64,000 nucleotides of DNA. It comes from Thiofaba sp039822285. GTDB taxonomy: Bacteria; Pseudomonadota; Gammaproteobacteria; Halothiobacillales; Halothiobacillaceae. The notes beneath the pieces are model-generated. The model was not told where the DNA came from, ran no database searches, and saw nothing but the letters and a program-made list of their open reading frames with translations. A program made the position numbers and the translations under genes. This document shows positions 52,255 through 63,684 of this stretch, in pieces. The stretch is taken from NCBI RefSeq assembly GCF_039822285.1, contig NZ_JBAJEY010000001.1, positions 558,001 to 622,000 on the forward strand, written 5' to 3'. Each line of letters opens with the position of its first letter. Position 1 is the stretch's first letter.

Positions 52255-52569
52255 ATGTACGACATGAAGCACCTGCGCCGCCTGGCGCAACTCGACCACC
52301 TCGCCCCCGAGTCCTTCGCTGCCTTCAAGGCGCTGGACGACGTCGCCTTCAAGGACGGCGCCATTCCGCGCAAGTACAAGGAGCTGATGGCCATCGTCGC
52401 CGCCCAGATCACCCAGTGCCCCTACTGCCTCGAGGTGCATGCCCGCCTGGCGCGCCGCCACGGTGCCACCGAGGAGGAGATTGGCGAGGCGGTGATGGTG
52501 GCGGTGGCGATGGCCGCCGGTGCGGCGGTCACGCACGGCGCTCACGTCCTCAGCGAGCCCAAGGACTGA
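52255..52569 (+). CDS. Carboxymuconolactone decarboxylase/AhpD-like protein
   Basis: 104-aa alkylhydroperoxidase-like protein. Redox pair CPYC with downstream His in QCPYCLEVHARLARRHGA, preceded by KYKELMAIVAAQ; helix-rich. Likely a small antioxidant or disulfide-active protein. Strong ribosome site TTAAGGAGGA before ATG 52255 suggests high expression; the frame upstream to 52180 is not coding-like. Confidence 0.92.
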   Translation: MYDMKHLRRLAQLDHLAPESFAAFKALDDVAFKDGAIPRKYKELMAIVAAQITQCPYCLEVHARLARRHGATEEEIGEAVMVAVAMAAGAAVTHGAHVLSEPKD

Positions 52570-52642
52570 GAATCGGGCGCGAGGATCAAGGCCATGTGCT
52601 ATGTAAGGAATAAGCCCCCCGTTCGGGGCGCAGGGAACATTC

Positions 52643-54538
52643 ATGGTCTTATCCTCCACTCCAGCGGCCAAAGGGGATGACTCCCGCCTCGCCATCCTCT
52701 TCAATCACCTGACGGATGCCGTGCTTCTCCATGACCTCGAGGGAAACGTCCTGGAGGTCAACGACACCGCCTGCCGCCACCTCGGCTACAGCCGGGACGA
52801 ACTGCTGCGCATGGGCCTCGCGGACCTCGGCGACCCCGCCTCGAAGGCCCTCCTCGGCGGGCATCTCGCCACATTGCGCGAGGAAGGCCGGCGGCTGTTC
52901 GAGACAGTCCACCTGACCCGCTCCGGGGAGCGGATCGCGGTGGAGGTCCACAGCCAGGTCATTCCCTTCGACGGGCGCGAGGTGGTCCTCAGCGTGGTGC
53001 GCGACATCCGTCAGCGCAAGGTTCCAGACGCGACGCCGCACGACTCGAGGAGCGGATTCCGCCCCCTCCTCGAAGGGCTGGAGAGCCTGACCCACGAGCT
53101 GGACCAGCACGTCCTGCGCGGCGAATCCTGGGATACGCTGATGCAGTTCCTCTGCCGGCGGATCGTACATGTCCTGCAGCTCCCGCTTGCCTGGGTCGGC
53201 AAGCGTCATGTCGCCGAGGACACGCTGGTCGCGGTCGCCGCGGCGGGTACGGCAGAGCCCTGTCTGGTCAAGCTGCTGCAGGCCAATCATGTCGGCGGCC
53301 TGCCCGAGGTGACGCTCGGACCGGCCCTTGCTGCCCTGCGCAGCGGCCGCCCTCAGTCCGCCAGCACCGACGACCCTGCCTGGGAACGCTGGGCCTCCGT
53401 CGTGGAGGGCTTCGGCATCCGCGCGGGCTTCGCCATTCCCCTGATCGTGCGTGGCAAGGTCGAAGGGGTGTACAGCCTCTATGCCGAGCGCCCCGACCAG
53501 TTCGAGGACCCGCTGATCCGGACCCGGCTCGAACGCCTCAGCGACCACCTCAGCCTGACCCTCGAGATGGCCATGGACCAGCAGCGCATGCGCCTCTTGA
53601 ACGATGCCCTGGTGGCCGCCGGCAACCCCACCTTCATCACCGACCGGGAAGGCACGATCGTCTGGGCCAACCAGGCCTTCCTCAACCTGACCGGATACGA
53701 GATGGGCGAGGTGCTGGGCCACAATCCCCGTCTGCTGCAATCAGGCCGCCAGCCGGTGGAGTATTACCAGCAGCTGTGGGAGACCATCTCTGCGGGAGGG
53801 GCCTGGAGCTGCGAAACCATCAACCGGCGCAAGGACGGCGAGCTGTACGTGGTGCAGCAGACCATCACGCCGATCCGCGACCCGCAGGGCAACATCTCGC
53901 ACTACATCTCCATCCACGAGGACATCACCGCCAAGAAGATCAACCAGGAGCGCATCGCCCATCTCGCCCATCACGACGTGCTCACGGGCCTGCCCAACCG
54001 CCGCCTGCTGATGGAGCGCCTGACGCGCGCCATCGCCATGGCGCGGCGCAACGGTCAGGGGGTGACCCTGCTGTTCCTCGACCTCGACGGCTTCAAGCCG
54101 ATCAACGATAACTTCGGCCACCTGGCCGGCGACCGCCTGCTGCAGGAGGTGGGCCGGCGCCTGCAGGGCCTGTGCCGCGAATCCGACACGGTGGCCCGCC
54201 TGGGCGGGGATGAGTTCACCATCCTCCTGCCCGGCGCGCATACGGACATGGAGGCCGGGGCCGTGGCTCGCAAGCTGATCCAGGCCATGGGCCAGCCTTT
54301 CCCACTGGATGGACAGCGCGTGACTATCGGCACCAGCATCGGCATCGCCCTTTGGCCCGAGCATGCGCAAGGACCGGAAGAGCTGATCGCGGCCGCGGAT
54401 CGCGCGATGTACGCCGCCAAGAAGGCGGGGCGCGGGGTCTTCCGCTTTGCCTGCGGCCAGGACCAAGCCCGGCCTCACTCCGAGTCAGAGGTGCAGGAAG
54501 AAACGAGGTCCCACCAAGCGCCGAAGGCTGGTCTATAG
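52643..54538 (+). CDS. PAS-GAF-PAS diguanylate cyclase
   Basis: 631-aa cytosolic signalling protein. PAS 1 (FNHLTDAVLLHDLEGNVLEVN, about 20-130), a GAF domain (about 160-300), PAS 2 (LVAAGNPTFITDREGTIVWANQAFLNLTGYEMGEVLG, about 320-435) and GGDEF (HHDVLTGLPNRRLLMERL, site RLGGDEFTIL about 519). Predicted to synthesise c-di-GMP; no EAL domain. Second c-di-GMP gene within 4 kb of the FIST-GGDEF-EAL pair. A short basic-acidic tail follows. Confidence 0.94.
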   Translation: MVLSSTPAAKGDDSRLAILFNHLTDAVLLHDLEGNVLEVNDTACRHLGYSRDELLRMGLADLGDPASKALLGGHLATLREEGRRLFETVHLTRSGERIAVEVHSQVIPFDGREVVLSVVRDIRQRKVPDATPHDSRSGFRPLLEGLESLTHELDQHVLRGESWDTLMQFLCRRIVHVLQLPLAWVGKRHVAEDTLVAVAAAGTAEPCLVKLLQANHVGGLPEVTLGPALAALRSGRPQSASTDDPAWERWASVVEGFGIRAGFAIPLIVRGKVEGVYSLYAERPDQFEDPLIRTRLERLSDHLSLTLEMAMDQQRMRLLNDALVAAGNPTFITDREGTIVWANQAFLNLTGYEMGEVLGHNPRLLQSGRQPVEYYQQLWETISAGGAWSCETINRRKDGELYVVQQTITPIRDPQGNISHYISIHEDITAKKINQERIAHLAHHDVLTGLPNRRLLMERLTRAIAMARRNGQGVTLLFLDLDGFKPINDNFGHLAGDRLLQEVGRRLQGLCRESDTVARLGGDEFTILLPGAHTDMEAGAVARKLIQAMGQPFPLDGQRVTIGTSIGIALWPEHAQGPEELIAAADRAMYAAKKAGRGVFRFACGQDQARPHSESEVQEETRSHQAPKAGL

Positions 54539-54586
54539 TCGATGGCAGGTCGCCGTGACCTGAAGACACCACCGGAGGAAATCGCC

Positions 54587-54790
54587 ATGAGCAATGTCGT
54601 CAAAGTCATCGAGGTCCTGGCCGAATCCGAGAAGAGCTGGGAAGACGCCGCCCAGCAGGCCATCAACCGCGCCGCCAAGACCCTGCACGGGATCAAGTCG
54701 ATTTATATCGAGAACTTCGAAGCCAAGATCGAGGACAACCGCATCGTCAAGTACCGCATCAACGCCAAGATCTCCTTCCTGCTGGAGTAA
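54587..54790 (+). CDS. Dodecin
   Basis: 67-aa flavin-binding dodecin: VVKVIEVLAESEKSWEDAAQ with the flavin-stacking Trp, NRAAKTLHGIKSIYIENFEA and RIVKYRINAKISFLLE. Forms hollow dodecamers that store or buffer flavins. CGGAGGAA ribosome site before ATG 54587. Followed 3 bp later by a phosphoribosyltransferase gene. Confidence 0.95.
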   Translation: MSNVVKVIEVLAESEKSWEDAAQQAINRAAKTLHGIKSIYIENFEAKIEDNRIVKYRINAKISFLLE

Positions 54791-54793
54791 GGC

Positions 54794-55447
54794 ATGATGT
54801 TCCGGGACCGCGAGGATGCGGCCCGCCAGCTGGCCGGCCGCCTCAAGCCATGGAAGGGCCGGCACCCCCTGGTGCTGGCCATCCCGCGCGGTGCGGTGCC
54901 GATGGGTGCGATCATCGCCGAGGCGCTGGAGGGCGACCTGGACGTCGTGCTGGTGCACAAGCTCGGCGCCCCTGGCAACCCGGAGTTCGCCATCGGCGCA
55001 GTGGATGAGTCCGGCCACATCCATGTTGCAGATCACGCGGCGATGACCGGGGCGAGCCAGGAGGATATCGAAGCCGAGGCCCGCGCCCAGCTCGCCGTCT
55101 TACGCAAGCGACGCGCTCAGTACACCCCGGTGCGCCCCCCGCTCGACCCGGCAGGCCGCGTGGTGATCGTGGTGGATGACGGGGTGGCCACCGGCGCCAC
55201 CGTCATGGCCGCGCTCCAGGCCATTCGTGCGAAGAAGCCCGAGAAGCTGATCCTCGCCATCGGGGTCGCGCCGCCAGACACCCTCAACCGGCTCCGTCCC
55301 CTGGTCGACGAGCTGGTCTGCCTGCACAGCCCGGCGGAGTTCTGGGCGGTGGGCCAGTTCTTCGCCGACTTCCGCCAGGTGGAGGACGAGGAAGCGGTGG
55401 ACATCCTGCGCCGGTTCGGAGAACGCAGCTCCACATCCACGGCATGA
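54794..55447 (+). CDS. Phosphoribosyltransferase-family protein
   Basis: 217-aa type I PRTase-like protein. PRPP loop VVIVVDDGVATGATVMAAL (about residues 117-135) is intact, with IPRGAVPMGAIIAEAL upstream, and FRQVEDEEAVDIL near the end as in dienelactone hydrolase-linked PRTases. Substrate unknown. Between dodecin and the CarS-like gene, overlapping the latter by 4 bp. Confidence 0.9.
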   Translation: MMFRDREDAARQLAGRLKPWKGRHPLVLAIPRGAVPMGAIIAEALEGDLDVVLVHKLGAPGNPEFAIGAVDESGHIHVADHAAMTGASQEDIEAEARAQLAVLRKRRAQYTPVRPPLDPAGRVVIVVDDGVATGATVMAALQAIRAKKPEKLILAIGVAPPDTLNRLRPLVDELVCLHSPAEFWAVGQFFADFRQVEDEEAVDILRRFGERSSTSTA

Positions 55448-55932
55448 GCCCGATCCTCGATCTCAAGCTGCTGCTGGTGCTGATGGCCGCCAATGGCGCC
55501 CCCATCATCGTGGCTTGGCTGTTCGGCCGGATGCTCGATCCCCCGCTGGATGGTGGACGGCTCTTTCTCGACGGCCGCCCGCTGTTCGGCCCGCACAAAA
55601 CCTGGCGCGGCCTCATCGCGGCCCTGCTCGCCGCGGCTGCCCTGGCCCCCCTGCTCGGGCTGGGCGCGATCACCGGGATGCTGCTCGCCCTCTTCTCGAT
55701 GCTGGGCGACCTTGGCAGCAGCTTCGTCAAGCGCCGCCTCGCCCTCGCCCCCAGCAGCCGCGCCCCCCTGCTGGACCAGCTACCGGAGGCCCTCCTGCCC
55801 CTGCTGCTGCTCAAGCCTGCCCTCGGACTCGGCTGGATCGACATCACCCTGACGGCCGGACTGTTCGTCCTGGCGGATATCGCCCTCTCCCGCCTGCTCT
55901 ACCGCCTGCACATCCGTAACCGGCCGTACTGA
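55444..55932 (+). CDS. CDP-archaeol synthase (CarS)-like membrane protein
   Basis: 162-aa membrane protein with 4-5 hydrophobic helices. Motifs GPHKTWRGLIAALL and GDLGSSFVKRRLAL match the CarS/CdsA-related family (HKTWRG and GDxxxSFxKRR), which in archaea transfers CMP from CTP to archaetidic lipid. A bacterial member would make a CDP-activated lipid of unknown type. ATGA overlap with the PRTase gene. The last 153 bp lie opposite the metallophosphoesterase gene. Confidence 0.82.
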   Translation: MSPILDLKLLLVLMAANGAPIIVAWLFGRMLDPPLDGGRLFLDGRPLFGPHKTWRGLIAALLAAAALAPLLGLGAITGMLLALFSMLGDLGSSFVKRRLALAPSSRAPLLDQLPEALLPLLLLKPALGLGWIDITLTAGLFVLADIALSRLLYRLHIRNRPY

Positions 55933-56895
55933 GTCACGCCCCAGCCCCGAACGCAGGACATGCAGGGTCATCTCCGCCGGGCAGTTGAGCCGCACGTCCA
56001 GCACCGACACCCCGGTCCCGCGCGAGGTGTAACCCTGCATGCCCGCATGGCTCCAGGCCCCTTTGCACAGCCGGCGCGGCGCGTGGGCATTGCACAGGAT
56101 CGGCATGCCCCCCGGCAGGGCAATCTGCCCGCCGTGGGTATGGCCGCACAGCATGAGGTCGAAGCCCGCGTGCGCGGCCTGGCGCCAGATCTCGGCAGAG
56201 TGGGAAAGAAGGATGGCGCATGCCTGCGGCGGCACGTCGGTGGTCGCCTTCTCCAGGTTGTCCAGGGCGTAGTAGTGGGGGTCGTCCACCCCCACCACGT
56301 GCAGCCGCGCCCCCGCCTGCTCCAACACGGCGGATTCATTCATCAGCACCCGGATACCAAGCGCCTCCAGACCAGGCAGCATGCGCAGACTGTCGTGGTT
56401 GCCGAGCACGGCGAACACCCGCTCGGGCAGCACGGCACGCAACCGGTCCAGCCCTTCCAGGGCCGGCTCGCTGGGACCGAAGGTGCGCGCGCGGAAGTCA
56501 CCGGTGATGACGCAGGCGTCGCACTCCACCCCGCGTGCGGCCTCGGCAATGACCTGCGGCATGTCGGCGTGCATGTCCAGGTGCAGGTCGGAGAGGTGCA
56601 ACAGGCGGAAGCCATCGAAGGCCCGGGGCAGGCGCTCAAGGCGTACCTCCCTGCGGGTCAGACGGATGTCGCGCGCATTGCGCCGCCCCCGCCCATGCAG
56701 CCCGGTCAGGCGCAAGACACCCCGCATCAGGCCGTGGACGGAGTACCAGTTCTCGATATGGAAGAAGGTGCGGCCCTGGCCGAAGACCTGGGCCTCGTGC
56801 TCGGCCTCGATGCCAAGCCGCAGGCGGGCGTGCAGCCGCCCCACCCGCGCCTCGAGCAGGGACAGGAGTTGGGCGTCCGGGAGAGCCGCGGCCAA
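55780..56895 (-). CDS. Metallophosphoesterase with long antisense tail
   Basis: 371-aa calcineurin-like phosphoesterase. Metal motifs: LLHLSDLHLDMHADMP, VITGDFRARTFGPSE, FAVLGNHDSLRML, LLSHSAEIW and LMLCGHTHGGQIALPGG. The family fold ends near NCPAEMTLHVLRSGLG (about residue 320); the last about 50 residues are Gln/Asp-rich and encoded opposite the CarS-like gene, so they may be a by-product of a lost stop. TTG start at 56895, three bases after the cytochrome gene. No signal peptide or membrane anchor seen. Confidence 0.85.
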   Translation of the reverse strand: MAAALPDAQLLSLLEARVGRLHARLRLGIEAEHEAQVFGQGRTFFHIENWYSVHGLMRGVLRLTGLHGRGRRNARDIRLTRREVRLERLPRAFDGFRLLHLSDLHLDMHADMPQVIAEAARGVECDACVITGDFRARTFGPSEPALEGLDRLRAVLPERVFAVLGNHDSLRMLPGLEALGIRVLMNESAVLEQAGARLHVVGVDDPHYYALDNLEKATTDVPPQACAILLSHSAEIWRQAAHAGFDLMLCGHTHGGQIALPGGMPILCNAHAPRRLCKGAWSHAGMQGYTSRGTGVSVLDVRLNCPAEMTLHVLRSGLGRDSVRPVTDVQAVEQAGEGDIRQDEQSGRQGDVDPAESEGRLEQQQGQEGLR

Positions 56896-56898
56896 GTC

Positions 56899-57201
56899 TT
56901 ACCTGTACTTGTAGTAGGTGTGGTTGAGGTAATCCGTCACCGCCTGCACCTCCTCCTCGAACCAGGGGACGTCGAAATAGGTCACGCAGGACTGGACCAT
57001 GGTCTTGAGACTGTCCTTGGTCGGGTATTTCTTGCCCACCCGGCTGGTGTAGAACGCGGCGTTGTGCGGGGCCTTGTGGCAGCCGGCGCATTTCTCCTCG
57101 TGCAGTTTCTGCCCGCGGCTGATGTCCGCCAGGACGGGCTCCGCGAACAGGGCGGTGGCAACGAAGGCTGCGGGGAGCATCGGGATCAGGGCATGGCGCA
57201 T
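56899..57201 (-). CDS. Small periplasmic c-type cytochrome
   Basis: 100-aa monohaem cytochrome c. Signal peptide ending near PVLA-DI (residue about 24), one haem motif KCAGCHKAPHN, and a C-terminal helix EEEVQAVTDYLNHTYYKYR typical of class I cytochromes. Likely a soluble electron carrier. ATG 57201 has GGAGGA at 8 bp; the ATG at 57210 is too close to it. Directly upstream of the phosphoesterase gene. Confidence 0.9.
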   Translation of the reverse strand: MRHALIPMLPAAFVATALFAEPVLADISRGQKLHEEKCAGCHKAPHNAAFYTSRVGKKYPTKDSLKTMVQSCVTYFDVPWFEEEVQAVTDYLNHTYYKYR

Positions 57202-57545
57202 GGCTAACATCCTCCGAGACAAGGGGCAGGGCAATCGCATGAAGGCCTGGAGCGTTCGCACAAGACGAAAATCCAGCGTGCCAACGGGGCCATCGTCGCC
57301 CTGTTGGGGGTAGGAGGCCCGCCCTCGGGCCGATCGCCCACGCACGGCACGCCTGTCGCGGCGGGGGCGCCGCTCCTACGCGGGCGTTTTGAACGATGAA
57401 ACAGGTTCATGCGATTGCCCTGGGACAAGGGGTTGGCCTCTTGATCCTAGCCCGCCTGCGCACACCCTGCCCCATCAAAAAAGATGATGCCCCCTCGAAA
57501 AATGGGTCCCGGGCATCGGCCCGGGGCGGGCCTCCTACATCGCCT
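57202..57545. other. 344-bp gene-free interval with repeats
   Basis: Between the cytochrome gene and the end of ygiQ. Holds miniature element copy B (57227-57422) and, at about 57508-57538, a further inverted piece CCCGGGCATCGGCCCGGGGC with GGCGGGCCTCCTACATCG, a partial relative of the element's inner repeat. No gene seen. Confidence 0.6.
57227..57422. repeat. Miniature inverted-repeat element, family 2, copy B
   Basis: 196-bp element with perfect 17-bp terminal inverted repeats CAGGGCAATCGCATGAA (57227-57243) and TTCATGCGATTGCCCTG (57406-57422). The 9-bp sequence GACAAGGGG occurs just outside both ends (57218-57226 and 57424-57432), a target duplication with one extra G on the right. No reading frame of note inside; inner segments GTAGGAGGCCCGCCCTCGGG and GGCGCCGCTCCTAC are inverted relatives. 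Confidence 0.85.
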
Positions 57546-59831
<2,286 letters not shown>

Positions 59832-59935
59832 GGGAAGAGCCTCGCGGAAGGCGGGCGGACAGGGAAGGGTGCGGACAATAGCATGAATTGGAAGGGAAAT
59901 ATCCCTTCAAGTTCCCCCGTCCGCGCAGGGCCGGC

Positions 59936-60508
59936 TCAGCGCTGGCGACGGCCGAGTGCCTCGACCTCGGCCAGCCAGCGGGCGCGCCGCTCCTCCGTGC
60001 TGTGACGCACCGGACCGAAGGTACTCACCCGCACCGGAGAGACGCCGCAGAAACCGAGGATGGCGTCCTTGACCAGCCGGATCCCCGGTGAGCCGTAGAG
60101 CAGCCCGTGCAGGAGCGGCGGGGTGTCCATGGTCACGATCAGTCGGGCCGACCGCCCCTTCAGCAGCTTCCTCCAGCGCCAAGCGGAGATCATCTTGAAG
60201 GCAAAACCGGGCAGCAGGATGCGGTCGAAGAACCCCTTCATCACGGCAGGCATGTCGCCCCACCAGGTGGGGTAGATGATCACCAGGTGCTCCGCCCAGC
60301 GGATCGCCTCCTGGGCATAGACGAGATCGGGCTCAAGCGGCTGGATCTCCTTGTAGCCGTGATGCAGGAGGGGATCGAAGTCCAGTTCGCCCAGGTTGAG
60401 CCGCCTCACCTCCGCCCCGGACATGTCGGCGCCGCGGGCATAGGCCTGCTCGAGCGCGCCGCAATAGGTTTCCGAGTCGGGGTGACCGAGGATGATGAGG
60501 ATGCGCAT
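59936..60508 (-). CDS. NAD(P)H-dependent flavin oxidoreductase (quinone reductase type)
   Basis: 190-aa flavodoxin-fold protein of the NQO1/KefF/MdaB group: LIILGHPDSETYCGAL at the FMN phosphate loop, HLVIIYPTWWGDMPAVMKGFFDRILLPGFAF as the central signature. Likely two-electron quinone or azo reduction with FMN/FAD. Stand-alone gene between icd and ygiQ. Confidence 0.9.
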   Translation of the reverse strand: MRILIILGHPDSETYCGALEQAYARGADMSGAEVRRLNLGELDFDPLLHHGYKEIQPLEPDLVYAQEAIRWAEHLVIIYPTWWGDMPAVMKGFFDRILLPGFAFKMISAWRWRKLLKGRSARLIVTMDTPPLLHGLLYGSPGIRLVKDAILGFCGVSPVRVSTFGPVRHSTEERRARWLAEVEALGRRQR

Positions 60509-60573
60509 GGTCGGTATCGCCTGTCAGTACCCTTGCCCCACAACACTTAGCAGGTCCCAGGCGCTGGCGCATG

Positions 60574-60595
60574 AAAAACCCCGCGCGCGGCGGGG
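60574..60595 (-). terminator. Rho-independent terminator of icd
   Basis: On the minus strand CCCCGCCGCGCGCGGGG followed by TTTTT, 31 bp after the icd stop: GC stem with a U-tract. Confidence 0.82.
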
Positions 60596-60625
60596 TCCGG
60601 ATCGATGCGGGCGAAGGCCGGCGAA

Positions 60626-61876
<1,251 letters not shown>

Positions 61877-61914
61877 CGGCGACCCTAGCGTTGAAAAGTT
61901 GAAGCGTCGAATTC

Positions 61915-62077
61915 CAGGCTGTGTCAAAAGCCTTTGACGCAGCCTGGAAATGCGAGCCATGGAGGGCTCGCGCGAGAATCAATCACGATAAGTGATTGAT
62001 TCTCGGAGCCCGTCGCGGGCATGTACCGCAACGGGGCGAGTTTCAAAAGGGCAGGACAGCCCTTTTGAAACAGTCTG
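61915..62077. repeat. Structured miniature element R3 (relative of R1/R2)
   Basis: 163 bp bounded by CAGGCTGTGTCAAAAG (61915) and, inverted, CAGACTGTTTCAAAAG (ending 62077). Hairpins in the same order as R1/R2 but with different stem bases: CCAGGCTGTGTCAAA/TTTGACGCAGCCTGG, CGAGCC/GGCTCG, CGAGAATCAATCAC/GTGATTGATTCTCG, CCCGTCGCGG/CCGCAACGGG, GTTTCAAAAGGGC/GCCCTTTTGAAAC. A clear target duplication was not found (flanks ATTC and ATTA). Lies in the 255-bp divergent gap between icd and nudJ. Confidence 0.7.
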
Positions 62078-62131
62078 ATTATACCCGATCCACGGCGGAC
62101 AGCCCGTCCCCGATTTGCTACCCTTGCGCGC

Positions 62132-62581
62132 ATGATCTGGAAACCCCATGCCACCGTGGCCGCCGTGCTGGAACAGGATGGACGCTTCCTCCTGGTCGAG
62201 GAGCGCATCGGCGGCGAAATCCGCCTGAACCAGCCCGCAGGCCATCTCGAGGAGGGCGAGAGCCTCATCGAGGCGGTCGTGCGCGAGACGATCGAGGAGG
62301 CGGGCCTGGTGTTCCGCCCCACCCATCTGGTCGGCCTGTACCAATGGCGTGCCCCTGAGAGCGGCGCCACCTACCTGCGCGCGGCCTTCGGTGGCGAGAT
62401 CGAGCGCGTCATCGACGACGCCGTGCTGGATACGGGTATCCTCGGCCCCGTCTGGCTCACCCCGGACGAGGCACGCGCCCGCGCGGCCCAGCACCGCAGC
62501 CCGCTGGTGATGGCCTGCATCGAGGATGACCTCGCCGACCGCCGTTACCCCCTCGATCTGATCCGCTACTTCCCGTCATGA
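62132..62581 (+). CDS. nudJ: NUDIX phosphatase NudJ
   Basis: 149-aa Nudix hydrolase. Nudix box GHLEEGESLIEAVVRETIEE-AG is complete. NudJ hydrolyses nucleoside di/triphosphates and thiamin pyrimidine pyrophosphate in E. coli. Overlaps mnmA by 4 bp; the nudJ-mnmA-hflD order is the same as in E. coli. Confidence 0.94.
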   Translation: MIWKPHATVAAVLEQDGRFLLVEERIGGEIRLNQPAGHLEEGESLIEAVVRETIEEAGLVFRPTHLVGLYQWRAPESGATYLRAAFGGEIERVIDDAVLDTGILGPVWLTPDEARARAAQHRSPLVMACIEDDLADRRYPLDLIRYFPS

Positions 62582-63684
62582 GCCGCGGTATGAAGGTCAT
62601 CGTCGGCATGTCCGGCGGGGTGGACTCCTCGGTCGCCGCCCTGCTCCTCAAGGAACAGGGCTTCGACGTCGAGGGCCTGTTCATGAAGAACTGGGAGGGC
62701 GACGACACCGAGGACTACTGCCCGGCCAGGCAGGACATGATCGACGCCATGGCGGTGTGCGACCGGCTCGATATCCCGTTCCATTTCGTCAATTTCGCCA
62801 AGGAATACTGGGACCGGGTGTTCGCCTATTTCCTGGCGGAATACCGCGCCGGACGCACGCCGAATCCGGACATCCTGTGCAACCGCGAAATCAAGTTCCG
62901 CGCCTTCCTCGACCATGCGCTGAACAACCTCGGCGCCCAAGCCATCGCGACCGGCCATTATGCGCGCGTCGCCCATGATGCTTCCCGGGCCCACCTGCTC
63001 AAGGGCCTGGATGCGAACAAGGACCAGAGCTACTTCCTGCACGCCCTCGGCCAGGAGCAGTTGCGTCATGCCATGTTCCCCATCGGCCACCTGCCGAAGC
63101 CCGAGGTGCGCAGGCTGGCCGAGCAGGCCGGCTTTGCCACCGCGAAGAAAAAGGACAGCACCGGCATCTGCTTCATTGGCGAACGCCGCTTCACCGAGTT
63201 CCTGCAGCGCTACCTGCCCGCCCAGCCCGGCGACATCGTCACCCTCGAGGGCCAGGTCATCGCCCGCCACCATGGCCTGATGTATTACACCCTCGGCCAG
63301 CGCCAGGGACTCGGCATCGGGGGCTTGCGCGGCTTTTCCGAGGAGCCCTGGTTCGTGGTCGACAAGGACCTGGCCTCCAATCGCCTGATCGTCACCCAGG
63401 GCACCGACCACCCCTCGCTCTACCGCCCCGCCCTGCTCGCGAGCCAGGTGCACTGGATTGCAGGCGCCCCTCCGACCCTGCCACTGCGCTGCCAAGCCAA
63501 GGTGCGTTACCGGCAGGCGGACCAGGAATGCATGGTTTATCCCCACGGCGATGGTGTGCGGGTCGTTTTCGACACGCCCCAGCGCGCCATCACCCCCGGC
63601 CAGTCCGTGGTGTTCTATGCCGGAGAGGAATGCCTTGGCGGCGCGGTGATCGAGGCAGGGATCAATCTGGAGGACAACGACTGA
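62578..63684 (+). CDS. mnmA: tRNA-specific 2-thiouridylase MnmA
   Basis: 368-aa enzyme forming 2-thiouridine at tRNA wobble position 34. PP-loop VGMSGGVDSSVAALLLKEQG, first catalytic Cys in NPDILCNREIKF, second in DSTGICFIGERRF; TGHYARV and the C-terminal beta-barrel follow. Start overlaps nudJ (ATGA). Contains a GATATC site at 62770-62775. Confidence 0.97.
   Translation: MSRGMKVIVGMSGGVDSSVAALLLKEQGFDVEGLFMKNWEGDDTEDYCPARQDMIDAMAVCDRLDIPFHFVNFAKEYWDRVFAYFLAEYRAGRTPNPDILCNREIKFRAFLDHALNNLGAQAIATGHYARVAHDASRAHLLKGLDANKDQSYFLHALGQEQLRHAMFPIGHLPKPEVRRLAEQAGFATAKKKDSTGICFIGERRFTEFLQRYLPAQPGDIVTLEGQVIARHHGLMYYTLGQRQGLGIGGLRGFSEEPWFVVDKDLASNRLIVTQGTDHPSLYRPALLASQVHWIAGAPPTLPLRCQAKVRYRQADQECMVYPHGDGVRVVFDTPQRAITPGQSVVFYAGEECLGGAVIEAGINLEDND

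Noticed and set aside
61911..62081. Target duplication around R3
   Set aside because: Flanks ATTC and ATTA share only three bases; too weak to count as a duplication.
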